From positions 1 to 41,245 of the forward strand of contig CAZWDL010000065.1 of the NCBI GenBank assembly GCA_964632995.1: a stretch of 41,245 nucleotides of DNA, in the 5' to 3' direction. Shown one piece after another: positions 25,000-32,223 of this stretch (the first letter of the stretch is position 1; every line of letters starts with the position of its first letter). The position numbers and the translations under genes are program-made. The notes under the pieces were generated by a model. It was not told the DNA's origin, searched no databases, and worked only from the letters and a program-made list of their open reading frames with translations. Origin of the DNA: CAZWDL01 sp964632995 (GTDB lineage: Bacteria; Bacteroidota; Bacteroidia; Chitinophagales; Saprospiraceae).

Positions 25000-26046
25000 A
25001 TGGATAAAAAGATTTTGGTCATAGAAGATAATCAAGAGGTCAGGGATAATCTCGGAGAAATACTGGAGCTATCCGGCTACGAGGTCATCCTCGCCGAAGA
25101 CGGTAAAGTAGGGGTAGAAAAAGCCCTCAACGAAGTTCCCGACCTCATCCTCTGCGACGTCATGATGCCACATCTCGATGGCTTCGGCGTCCTCAATATT
25201 CTAACCAAAAAGAGCCAGACGGCCGACATTCCTTTCATCTTTCTGACCGCCAAAGCGGAAAAGAGCGACTTCCGGCGCGGGATGAACCTGGGCGCCGACG
25301 ACTACATCACCAAGCCTTTCTATAAGGATGAGCTGCTTTCCGTACTGGAAACGCGCCTCAACAAAAGCGAACAACTGCGCAAGAAGTTCGACAGGACCGA
25401 GCAGGGGCTAAGCGCATTTATCAATGAAGCCCGTGGTTATGAGGAGCTCCGTAAACTGTCGGACGAACGAAAAACCAAGTTGTACAAAAAACGGGAAAAC
25501 CTCTTCGAAGAAGGTGACTATCCGCGCTACTTGTTTTTCGTCAAAAGCGGCAAAGTGAAAGTGTTTAAAACCAATGACGATGGAAAGGATTACATCATCA
25601 ATATTCACCGCCCCGGCGACTTTGTCGGCTACGTAGATCTCATCCAGAGTGAGGAATACACCGAATCGGCGGCCGCACTCGAGGATACGGAGGTTAACCT
25701 CATTCCTAAAGAAGACTTTCAAGCCCTGTTGTACGGCAACCGCGACGTCGCCTCCCAGCTCATTAAAATGCTGGCTGATAACATCTCTGAAAAAGAAGAG
25801 CAACTGCTGCACCTGGCCTACAACTCCGTGCGCAAACGGGTGGCCGACGCCATCATTTACCTCAGCGAAAAGGAGGACAAAGAAGATATCCAGATCCTGC
25901 GCGACGACCTGGCCCGCATCGTCGGCACCGCCAAAGAAAGCGTCATCCGAATGCTGACCGAGTTCAAACAGGACGGCTATATCGAAATCATCGACGGCAA
26001 TATCTATATCCGCGATAAGGAGAAGTTGAAATCATTACAGGGATAA
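25000..26046 (+). CDS. Response regulator: receiver fused to CRP/FNR-type DNA-binding module
   Basis: The 348-residue protein has a receiver at 1-120 with phospho-acceptor Asp53 (LILCDVMMP), Thr83 and Lys105 (TKPF). A cNMP-binding-type beta-barrel spans about 150-265 (GDYPRYLFFVKSGKVKVF, RPGDFVGYVDLI). A CRP/FNR winged helix follows at about 272-340. The recognition helix reads TAKESVIRMLTEF: Glu313 and Arg317 match the E and R that read TGA in FNR/CRP, while FNR's Ser212 is Ile. There are no FNR-type N-terminal cysteines, so signal input is by phosphorylation. In rhizobia FixJ activates FixK; here both roles appear in one protein. It is co-transcribed with the FixL-like kinase. Confidence 0.9.
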   Translation: MDKKILVIEDNQEVRDNLGEILELSGYEVILAEDGKVGVEKALNEVPDLILCDVMMPHLDGFGVLNILTKKSQTADIPFIFLTAKAEKSDFRRGMNLGADDYITKPFYKDELLSVLETRLNKSEQLRKKFDRTEQGLSAFINEARGYEELRKLSDERKTKLYKKRENLFEEGDYPRYLFFVKSGKVKVFKTNDDGKDYIINIHRPGDFVGYVDLIQSEEYTESAAALEDTEVNLIPKEDFQALLYGNRDVASQLIKMLADNISEKEEQLLHLAYNSVRKRVADAIIYLSEKEDKEDIQILRDDLARIVGTAKESVIRMLTEFKQDGYIEIIDGNIYIRDKEKLKSLQG

Positions 26047-26051
26047 AAAAG

Positions 26052-26140
26052 AGTTGCCACTTATCCAAGGTAAAAGGTGGGAAATCATCGCGTCGCAAAA
26101 GGGATGAGAAACGCGAAAAATTGATGGATAAGTGGCAACT
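26052..26140. repeat. 89-bp element with 16-bp terminal inverted repeats
   Basis: AGTTGCCACTTATCCA (26052-26067) and its exact complement (26125-26140) flank a 57-base centre that has its own CGCGT..ACGCG pairing. It starts six bases after the receiver-CRP stop. It could be the terminator of that operon or a MITE-like miniature mobile element. I see no clear target-site duplication. Confidence 0.65.
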
Positions 26141-26199
26141 TTGTATGATAAACAGCCAATTAACACTCATAATATTAAGTCCGCTGCTCTTTCTTACCT

Positions 26200-26235
26200 A
26201 TGACATCCATCATTTTCGAGGATGATTTATGTCAC
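26200..26235. promoter_or_regulatory. Twin FNR-like boxes with no recognised target gene
   Basis: ATGAC-ATCC-ATCAT (26200-26213) and ATGAT-TTAT-GTCAC (26222-26235) are centred 22 bases apart and together form a larger imperfect palindrome. TAAGTTTA, near TAnnTTTG, starts 32.5 bases past the second centre on the plus strand (26261). No coding sequence lies downstream on that strand; only the R1 element, then the antisense of the LytTR gene. Confidence 0.5.
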
Positions 26236-26262
26236 TTGGTACAGACCGCAGCTCTTGAGATA

Positions 26263-26351
26263 AGTTTAGAAGTTTAGTCGGCACGACGCTGTCGTGCCTT
26301 GTTTAGAAGTTTAGCAGGTCTGAAACCCGGAATCTCATTTTCAGACCTGCT
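26263..26351. repeat. R1 palindromic element, copy d
   Basis: AGTTTAGAAGTTTAG, a GGCACGA-CGCTG-TCGTGCC hairpin, then GTTTAGAAGTTTAGCAGG followed by TCTGAAA. The complement TTTCAGACCTGCTA is at about 26338-26351. It shares the CAGGTCTGAAA...TTTTCAGA..TGCT core with copies b and c. It lies between convergent genes. Confidence 0.7.
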
Positions 26352-26404
26352 ACTCGACCTCTCGGATGCTCAAACACATACGGCAGTGCGGTCCGAAGCA
26401 GGTT

Positions 26405-27148
26405 TCAGAACTGCTTCAACAACTCCTCGCGACGGGAGCGCGACACGGGTAAGGTCATTTTGTTGACCATGACCAGGTAGCCGCCGTCAGAGCGCACGTA
26501 CTCCTTGACGTGTTTGAGGTTGACCATATGCGAGTGGTGCACGCGGAAGAAATTGAAGCCGGCAAGCAGCCCTTCAAAATCTTTCAGCGTCCGCGAAATG
26601 AGCTTGCGGCGTCCGTCTTTCATGTACACCATTGTATAGTTGCTATCGGAAGAACAAACGATGATATCCTCCGGGGCAACGAATTCAATACTCTCCTTGG
26701 TGGCCAGTGCAATTTTGCCGGCGCGGCCCCGCTGTTCTTCCTTGATATTACTGAAGAGTACCTCGAGCTGGGAAGAAGGAATATTGTGGGTGCTGCGCTT
26801 GTTGAATTTTGCGATCGCCGCCTGCAGTTCCTGGGATTGCACGGGCTTGAGCAGGTAGTCCAGGGCGCTGAATTTAATGGCGCGGATGCCGAACTCATCG
26901 TAGGCTGTCGTGAAGATCACGTCGAAGGGGACTTCTCCCAGCTGCTCCAGCAGTTCGAAGCCGTCCATTCGCGGCATTTCGATATCGAGAAAGAGTAAGT
27001 CGGTAGCATTTCCACGCAAATAATCCAGCCCCTTTACGGAGTCGGAGAACCGGGCAACAACTTCCACTTCCGGGCAGTGCCGTTCCAGTTTGAAACCCAG
27101 GGTCTCTACGCTGTGACGCTCATCGTCAATGATCACGGTCTTTATCAT
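26405..27148 (-). CDS. LytTR-family response regulator
   Basis: The 247-residue protein has a receiver at about 1-120 with DDE near residue 8, phospho-acceptor Asp55 (LLFLDIEMP) and KPV near 102-104. A LytTR DNA-binding domain spans about 145-247 (IIVCSSDSNYTMVYMKDGRRKLISRTL, FFRVHHSHMVNL). In Bacteroidota these usually pair with membrane His_kinase-type sensors next door. None is here, so it is an orphan in this window. It is convergent with the receiver-CRP gene. Confidence 0.9.
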   Translation of the reverse strand: MIKTVIIDDERHSVETLGFKLERHCPEVEVVARFSDSVKGLDYLRGNATDLLFLDIEMPRMDGFELLEQLGEVPFDVIFTTAYDEFGIRAIKFSALDYLLKPVQSQELQAAIAKFNKRSTHNIPSSQLEVLFSNIKEEQRGRAGKIALATKESIEFVAPEDIIVCSSDSNYTMVYMKDGRRKLISRTLKDFEGLLAGFNFFRVHHSHMVNLKHVKEYVRSDGGYLVMVNKMTLPVSRSRREELLKQF

Positions 27149-27467
27149 GGTGGCTGTTTTTCTTATGAAAATAGGCGTATCCCCTTCATTTTACATACTG
27201 AATTTAGCCGTTGACCGTATTTCCTGTCCAAATGGCAATCTACTTGAGTAAGCGCGTAGAAATTAATTCAGATTTAATTGAGATTTCACTATCGGCTTAC
27301 CCAAATATAAGCCGCTTTTAATCTCTGACACTTACCTTGCCCCCAGGTTCTGACCCAGTCTTTTTTGACATCAATTTTCTAAACCCCGCACGACCAACTT
27401 TCCTGCCTGGCCACAGGTTTTCCAGAATCTGGTGAGTTGCTCGTGCACCTTTTAAAAAATTCAAAAA
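27149..27467. other. Divergent promoter region
   Basis: About 320 AT-rich bases between the LytTR gene (minus) and the 186-residue protein gene (plus). Both promoters must lie here. I saw no TGA-N6-TCA box that meets the operator pattern and no strong hairpin. Confidence 0.35.
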
Positions 27468-28028
27468 ATGGCACTAATTCAAGTTGCTAATGTACTGAAG
27501 CAGTCTCAGCTGAACACGGGAACCCTGACTTACAACATCACCGACGTAGATGTGGTGATGGCGGAAGCAGCCGACACTGCGGGCACATTTAAGACCGGAG
27601 ATCCCGCTGCTACGCCTCCCATAGAAGAAGGTGGTGACAAGCCCGGCGCGCTTAGCGTTCAAACCGACCAGGACGTCAATGTTACCTTCAAGTGGAAGCA
27701 AACCGGCCAGTTTGCCAATACTAACCTGCCGGTCAGGTTCCACTGCAAAGCAGTATTGGAACACATGGGCAAGGCCGTTACCACAGTCGGCAGCGAGGTC
27801 GATGACGCCGATTTTGTGGAAACTGTGGATTTCGAGATAGGTCAGGATCATGAATACACAAAAATCGTACAGATCAATGGTCTCAACCCCGGCATTTATC
27901 ACGTCTACGCGCTTTTCACGCTAGAGCTCCTCAATGATCCGAACATTCTCGGTCCCAATGAATCCAGCAACACGCCGGTTGCTGGTTTTGCCGACCTGGG
28001 TGTCATCAATATTTACAAGGCGAACTAA
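27468..28028 (+). CDS. Unrecognised beta-rich protein sharing a domain with its neighbour
   Basis: I do not recognise this 186-residue protein. It has no signal peptide and begins MALIQVANVLKQSQL. Alternating hydrophobic segments suggest a beta-sandwich. QTDQDVNVTF (about 64-73) and INGLNPGIYHVYALFTLEL (about 135-153) have counterparts in the next gene's C-terminal domain (QSDQAEIRI; MRHLRPGLYRLSSSLNLI). The two genes are 147 bases apart on one strand and are probably co-expressed. An Ala/Asp-rich, acidic composition sets it apart from typical enzymes. The start is the ATG after an A-rich leader. Confidence 0.65.
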   Translation: MALIQVANVLKQSQLNTGTLTYNITDVDVVMAEAADTAGTFKTGDPAATPPIEEGGDKPGALSVQTDQDVNVTFKWKQTGQFANTNLPVRFHCKAVLEHMGKAVTTVGSEVDDADFVETVDFEIGQDHEYTKIVQINGLNPGIYHVYALFTLELLNDPNILGPNESSNTPVAGFADLGVINIYKAN

Positions 28029-28175
28029 AGCGTGTTATCAGCTTTTTGCAAACTAACCTGAAGACCAGCGGAAAGGTTGGCCGTGATTTGTTTCCTCCTT
28101 CCCTTCCCGGTCTTCGGGTTACTCATCTGTGAGTAGGCCGGATATTTAACCGGTTGTCTTCAAAAGCCCCTGGAT

Positions 28176-29288
28176 ATGCCTAAACAGAACTCCTATAACT
28201 TCAGTCAAACTCCGCCCCAGCAAAAACCGGGTTTTTCCACTTTTGAGGACAAAAGCGGTTCCTGGCGTTTTCTGTACAATGATCAGGCAGGAGTCCCCCT
28301 ATTGTTCAGCAAAGGTTACGCCACCAAGAAAAAGTGCCGGGAAGGATTGAATGTTGTTCGCCGTAACTACAGCGATCCGGACCGGTACAAGACGGTGGAA
28401 GCAGATGCTGCGCTGCATTTCGTCATCCGCGCCGGCAACAACCGGGAAATCTCCCGAAGTCGACCTTTTAAAAGCAGAACTGAACTGAATAAAAAAATGA
28501 AACAGCTACTGCAACGAGCCAGCGGGCTGAGAGAGGAGCCCCCGAAAAAAACAAGCGCCGGCAAAGAGGATTCCAGCGGGCTGAAAAAGAACATGTCGGA
28601 AAAAACCAGTATGGATAACCGCTTTAAGTTCAATCTCACTTTCCGGCGCGCCGGCAAAAATGAACCGCTGCGCGGGGAAATTGATTATCCCCTGACTAAA
28701 GAAAAAACAACCTTTAAAGGGCTCGACCTGAACACCCTGGCAACCTTCATTAGCAGGCATCTTCCGGAGGAGATCGCAAAAAAATTGCCCGAGCTTCCTG
28801 CCAATGCTCCCGAGGCCCCGATGGAGCCGACAGCACTCCCCAACGCGGAAGCATCACGGACCGAAAAACAGGAAGAAACTGTTAAGGCCGAACTTCAAAG
28901 CGCTCCTCAATTGCCAGCTGTCAAACCGCTCAATTTTGTTATTCTTCATAAAAATTGGCCCGATGACAGCCAGGTATTCCGGCAATCGGATCAGGCGGAA
29001 ATAAGAATACCAATGACCGAGCAGGAAGATGACTCCTGGAAAACGAGCCGGGGGCTTTACAGACTGACGGTTTCGGCCTGTCCGCTGGACAAAACCCGGG
29101 AAGCATTCGTCATTTCCCATAAGCAAGGTGTTCTCCCCGCAGATGGAAATATCGTTATTCCGCTGCAAATGAGGCACCTCCGACCGGGACTATACCGCCT
29201 GTCCTCCTCTCTCAATCTGATTAACGGCAGTAAGAAGAACAAGCCGGATAACCGGAAAGAAGGCAGCAAAATTGTTCAGGTCTTCTAG
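28176..29288 (+). CDS. YegP/DUF1508-type repeats plus a C-terminal beta-rich domain
   Basis: The 370-residue protein has residues about 17-115 resembling two DUF1508 (YegP) repeats: GSWRFLYNDQAGVPLLFSKG with YATKKKCREGLNVVRRN, then ALHFVIRAGNNREISRSRPF with KSRTELNKKM. A lysine-rich linker follows, a second region about 148-205 (RFKFNLTFRRAGKNEPLRGE), and a Pro/Glu-rich linker. The C-terminal domain (about 250-370) matches the neighbour's beta-rich domain at QSDQAEIRI and LRPGLYRL. No signal peptide. Function unknown. It overlaps the convergent small CxxC gene by four bases. Confidence 0.68.
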   Translation: MPKQNSYNFSQTPPQQKPGFSTFEDKSGSWRFLYNDQAGVPLLFSKGYATKKKCREGLNVVRRNYSDPDRYKTVEADAALHFVIRAGNNREISRSRPFKSRTELNKKMKQLLQRASGLREEPPKKTSAGKEDSSGLKKNMSEKTSMDNRFKFNLTFRRAGKNEPLRGEIDYPLTKEKTTFKGLDLNTLATFISRHLPEEIAKKLPELPANAPEAPMEPTALPNAEASRTEKQEETVKAELQSAPQLPAVKPLNFVILHKNWPDDSQVFRQSDQAEIRIPMTEQEDDSWKTSRGLYRLTVSACPLDKTREAFVISHKQGVLPADGNIVIPLQMRHLRPGLYRLSSSLNLINGSKKNKPDNRKEGSKIVQVF

Positions 29289-29506
29289 TTGGAACTTAGT
29301 TGAAGCAGCCGGTAGGGGTCATATATCCCTTCGTGTAGCACTTCCGGACTTCCTCCGCTGGTCTGTACTTCTCCGCTTTTAAGGTCCAGTTTCCGCACAA
29401 AATCACAATGGGGACATTGGAAAACCACCTGGCTTCCCTCTCGGCGGCTAATACATTCGTGTTCTTCGAAGCCTCCATCTTCTCTTAATCGGACTTTAAT
29501 GTTCAT
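29285..29506 (-). CDS. Small protein with a CPHC motif
   Basis: This 73-residue protein (MNIKVRLREDGG...) has FQCPHCDFVRKLDLKSGEV at about 29-47 and one more Cys at residue 18. The CxxC is zinc-knuckle- or Zn-ribbon-like, though a full four-ligand site is not obvious. It is convergent with the YegP-like gene. The sequence looks coding, with balanced composition and a sensible amphipathic pattern, but I recognise no family. Confidence 0.5.
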   Translation of the reverse strand: MNIKVRLREDGGFEEHECISRREGSQVVFQCPHCDFVRKLDLKSGEVQTSGGSPEVLHEGIYDPYRLLQLSSN

Positions 29507-30015
29507 GATGAGTAGGTATTGATTAATTTTTTATCGGTACGGGTAATTCGAAAAATATTTCTTATATATACTTGGTCTAAATATTTTGAAAACCCAGAAA
29601 AACAGCATAACTTATGGGTGGATTTCATCATTCGAAATGGTCCACTTCAATAAAGTATTACCTGGCGAGGAGCTGGCAATATTTTTACTTAAACAGCCGA
29701 AAACCAGCAACTTGCGTCTTTTTACCGGCTCATTTTCTTCTCATGTTTTCGCTGGAACTTGATTCAATTGCCTAAACACCAATTGTGCCGGGCTTGACAA
29801 TCCTGAACAAGTGGAGGGGTATAGGTGTGTAAAGTGATAAAAACACTTTGCCCATAATACGAATGAACAGTACCCAATGTTTTTTCTGATCCGGGATTTT
29901 ATCTTTCCCGGGGAAGAAATCCTTCCCACATGTAAAGCTGCAGAGCTGTTTCAAGAAGCATCCCGTGAACCGGCAAATGTTCCGAAACACCTGAATCTAC
30001 CCTAAAGCAGACCCA
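29507..30015. other. AT-rich intergenic region before SARP-like gene
   Basis: About 510 bases. It contains two small stem-loops near 29890-29928: CCGGGA..TCCCGG and GGGAAG-AAATC-CTTCCC. No operator of the TGA-N6-TCA type was seen. It should hold divergent promoters for the small CxxC gene and the SARP-like gene. Confidence 0.4.
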
Positions 30016-31302
30016 ATGAATACCCCCAGTCTTATCCTGATTGGTGCTAAACACAATCAGGTACAAAAAATGGAAGCAATTGCTTTTGAAGAAAATTGGC
30101 AGACGCGGCATTATCCGGATATCGCCGGGATCAGGCTTGAAGATGCCAAACTGTTGGGAAATTCAGCACTGACCATGCTGTTTCACCATCGCGATATCAA
30201 GAAAACCCGAGATCAGTTTTTCTATATAAAAGGTAACTTCCCCCAGGTTCCGGTTATCGTAGTGGGCAAGCAACCCAGTCGTTTGGAAATCATCCAGCTT
30301 TTCAGAATGGGCATACAGGATCTGCTGCTCTGGTCTTCCGTAGAAAAAGAAAGCCAACAGCTTTTCAAACAATACAGACCTTCGCGAAGCAGGTGGAACC
30401 TATTCCAACCGGTTGAATGGGTTGTCGAAAATGTCCGAAGGCAGTTTCAGCGGGAAAACCGTCCGGACGATAACAAATGGGACCGGCTCGGAATTTCAGC
30501 CGGGCTTCCCTCCTTGCACATGAGCAATCCGTTGGGGCAGGTTAGAGCTCCTGACCTGAAAATCCGCTTTTTTCAGGAACTCTGTATTGAATTCAAAGGG
30601 AAAAAAGTCAGGAAGATTCCGGGTAAGAAAATTGGTTCAATCCTGGCCTACCTCCTTTACTATCACCATCAACCCATCCACCGAGAGAAATTAATGGCCC
30701 TGTTTTGGGGTGAAAGATCTCCTTCCAGTGCCAACAACTCTCTGAACGTTGCCATTTACACGATCCGGAAACACTTTCAGTCCGTTTTCCCGGAACAGGA
30801 AATCATTCTGTACCGAAACGATTCTTACGTCATTAATCCTGAACTTGACATTTCATCAGATTCCGGATTGTTTATGGATTACTGGCAAAAAGCTCGCAGT
30901 ATCGAAGTATCTCAGGGACTCGAGGCTGCCATCGGCGTGTACAATAAGGCGCTGGCCTTGTACCGGGGAGATTTCCTGGAAAATATGCTGTACGAGGAAT
31001 GGTGTGAAGCCGAACGAGATAACCTTAAAGAGATCTACCTGCTTATGTTGGAGCGCAGCAGCACCTATTTTTTCAACGAGGGATTGTATACCGCCTCCAT
31101 TAACATATGTAGAAAAATACTTGCGAAGGATCCATGTCTGGAATATTCCTACCGCCGTCTAATCATTTGCTATGATCGCCTCGGACTACGGGACAAGGCC
31201 ATCCGGCAATTTCAGAAATGTGCCCGCATACTCAGCGAAGAATTAGGCGTAGAACCTTCCGAAGAGACGAAAAGAATATTCGTGGAAATCAGTGAAGGTT
31301 GA
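30016..31302 (+). CDS. SARP-like transcriptional regulator with receiver-like N-terminus
   Basis: The 428-residue protein's residues 1-115 resemble a degenerate receiver: a beta-alpha rhythm ending VPVIVVGKQ...IIQLFRMGIQDLLL, without the acidic pair or phospho-acceptor Asp. A winged helix of OmpR/SARP type is at about 190-280 (IGSILAYLLYYHHQPIHREKL, SLNVAIYTIRKHF). The BTAD helical domain is at about 290-428 (YRGDFLENMLYEEWCEAERD, LSEELGVEPSEETK). SARPs activate secondary-metabolite genes in actinomycetes; in Bacteroidota their targets are largely unknown. Its neighbours, the two beta-rich protein genes, are the obvious candidates. Confidence 0.85.
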   Translation: MNTPSLILIGAKHNQVQKMEAIAFEENWQTRHYPDIAGIRLEDAKLLGNSALTMLFHHRDIKKTRDQFFYIKGNFPQVPVIVVGKQPSRLEIIQLFRMGIQDLLLWSSVEKESQQLFKQYRPSRSRWNLFQPVEWVVENVRRQFQRENRPDDNKWDRLGISAGLPSLHMSNPLGQVRAPDLKIRFFQELCIEFKGKKVRKIPGKKIGSILAYLLYYHHQPIHREKLMALFWGERSPSSANNSLNVAIYTIRKHFQSVFPEQEIILYRNDSYVINPELDISSDSGLFMDYWQKARSIEVSQGLEAAIGVYNKALALYRGDFLENMLYEEWCEAERDNLKEIYLLMLERSSTYFFNEGLYTASINICRKILAKDPCLEYSYRRLIICYDRLGLRDKAIRQFQKCARILSEELGVEPSEETKRIFVEISEG

Positions 31303-31386
31303 GTACAGCAAGTATGTCCTTGCAGAACTGCCAGGGGAACTGCATCACAGGTGCTCTATTTATCGGTGAGCTTGACTACGGCTCCC

Positions 31387-32148
31387 TCAAGTTTCCCTTT
31401 CCACCGGCACTTCCTCCTCCACCGGGCATTCCCGCTCTGCAACCTCCAGGTCCTGGGTGCTGGTAAGATCGAGGCGCAGCGGTGTCAGGGAGACAAAATT
31501 GTGTTCCACGGCATAGCGGTCGGTATCTTCTTCGGTCGCTTCAATGGGGCGCACCGTAAACCAGAAGTGCTCACGCCCCATGGGGTCGGTGCCGGGTACT
31601 ACCTCGCCGTCGTAATGGCGCACCGACTGGCGCGTCCAGCGGATGCCGCGCGGGGTTTCGGGGAAATTGACGTTGATAAGGGGCAGGTTCACTTTTGCAA
31701 TCAGTAATTCCAGCACCCTGTCCAGATAAGGCTGCAAGATGCTGAAATCGGCATCACCACGGCTCACGGGGGCACTGAAAGCAATGCCGCGAATGCCGAG
31801 CAGGGCGGCTTGCTTGGCCGCCGCCAGGGTTCCGGAATGCCAGAGGGCGTTGCCCAGGTTGAGGCCGAGATTAACCCCCGAGACCACCAGATCGACTTTT
31901 TCCCAGTGGTAGGCGCCCAGGGCTACGCAGTCGGCGGGTGTGCCGTTGACACGGTAGGCCTCATTGAAGCCCTCGATGGGGGTCTTGCGGTAGGTTAAAG
32001 GGCGCGATGCGGTAATGGCGTGCCCCATGGAAGACTGTTCCACGTCAGGCGCCACGATCCGCACGTCGCCGAAACGGGCGGCTGATTTGGCGAGAAAATG
32101 GATGCCGGGGCTGTAGATACCATCGTCGTTGGTTACAAGAATACGCAT
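31387..32148 (-). CDS. surE: 5'/3'-nucleotidase SurE
   Basis: This 253-residue protein starts MRILVTNDDGIYSPGI; the extra 19 codons upstream do not belong to the family. Asp8 and Asp9 bind metal, SSMGHAIT near 38-45 carries the catalytic serine/metal loop, and VSGVNLGLNLGNALWHSGTLAAA near 88-110 holds the conserved Asn. SurE dephosphorylates nucleoside monophosphates and short polyphosphates and is linked to stationary-phase survival. It is divergent from the lipid-kinase-like gene. Confidence 0.93.
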   Translation of the reverse strand: MRILVTNDDGIYSPGIHFLAKSAARFGDVRIVAPDVEQSSMGHAITASRPLTYRKTPIEGFNEAYRVNGTPADCVALGAYHWEKVDLVVSGVNLGLNLGNALWHSGTLAAAKQAALLGIRGIAFSAPVSRGDADFSILQPYLDRVLELLIAKVNLPLINVNFPETPRGIRWTRQSVRHYDGEVVPGTDPMGREHFWFTVRPIEATEEDTDRYAVEHNFVSLTPLRLDLTSTQDLEVAERECPVEEEVPVERET

Positions 32149-32223
32149 AATAAGGAAGTTTTGTATCGATTTAACAAAGGCTTGATTTCTCATGTTTAAC
32201 AGCAAAGATTAATCGACACCCTT

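Larger units (their letters stand above)
26047..26404. other. Structured convergent gap with three noncoding elements
   Basis: This 358-base gap between the receiver-CRP gene and the LytTR gene holds an inverted-repeat element (26052-26140), twin operator-like boxes (26200-26235) and repeat R1 copy d (26263-26351). No protein-coding frame is credible. Confidence 0.6.

Noticed and set aside
27357..27377. TTGACATCAA as an operator before the 186-residue protein gene
   Set aside because: The half-sites are separated by two bases instead of the four or six seen elsewhere, so it does not fit the pattern.
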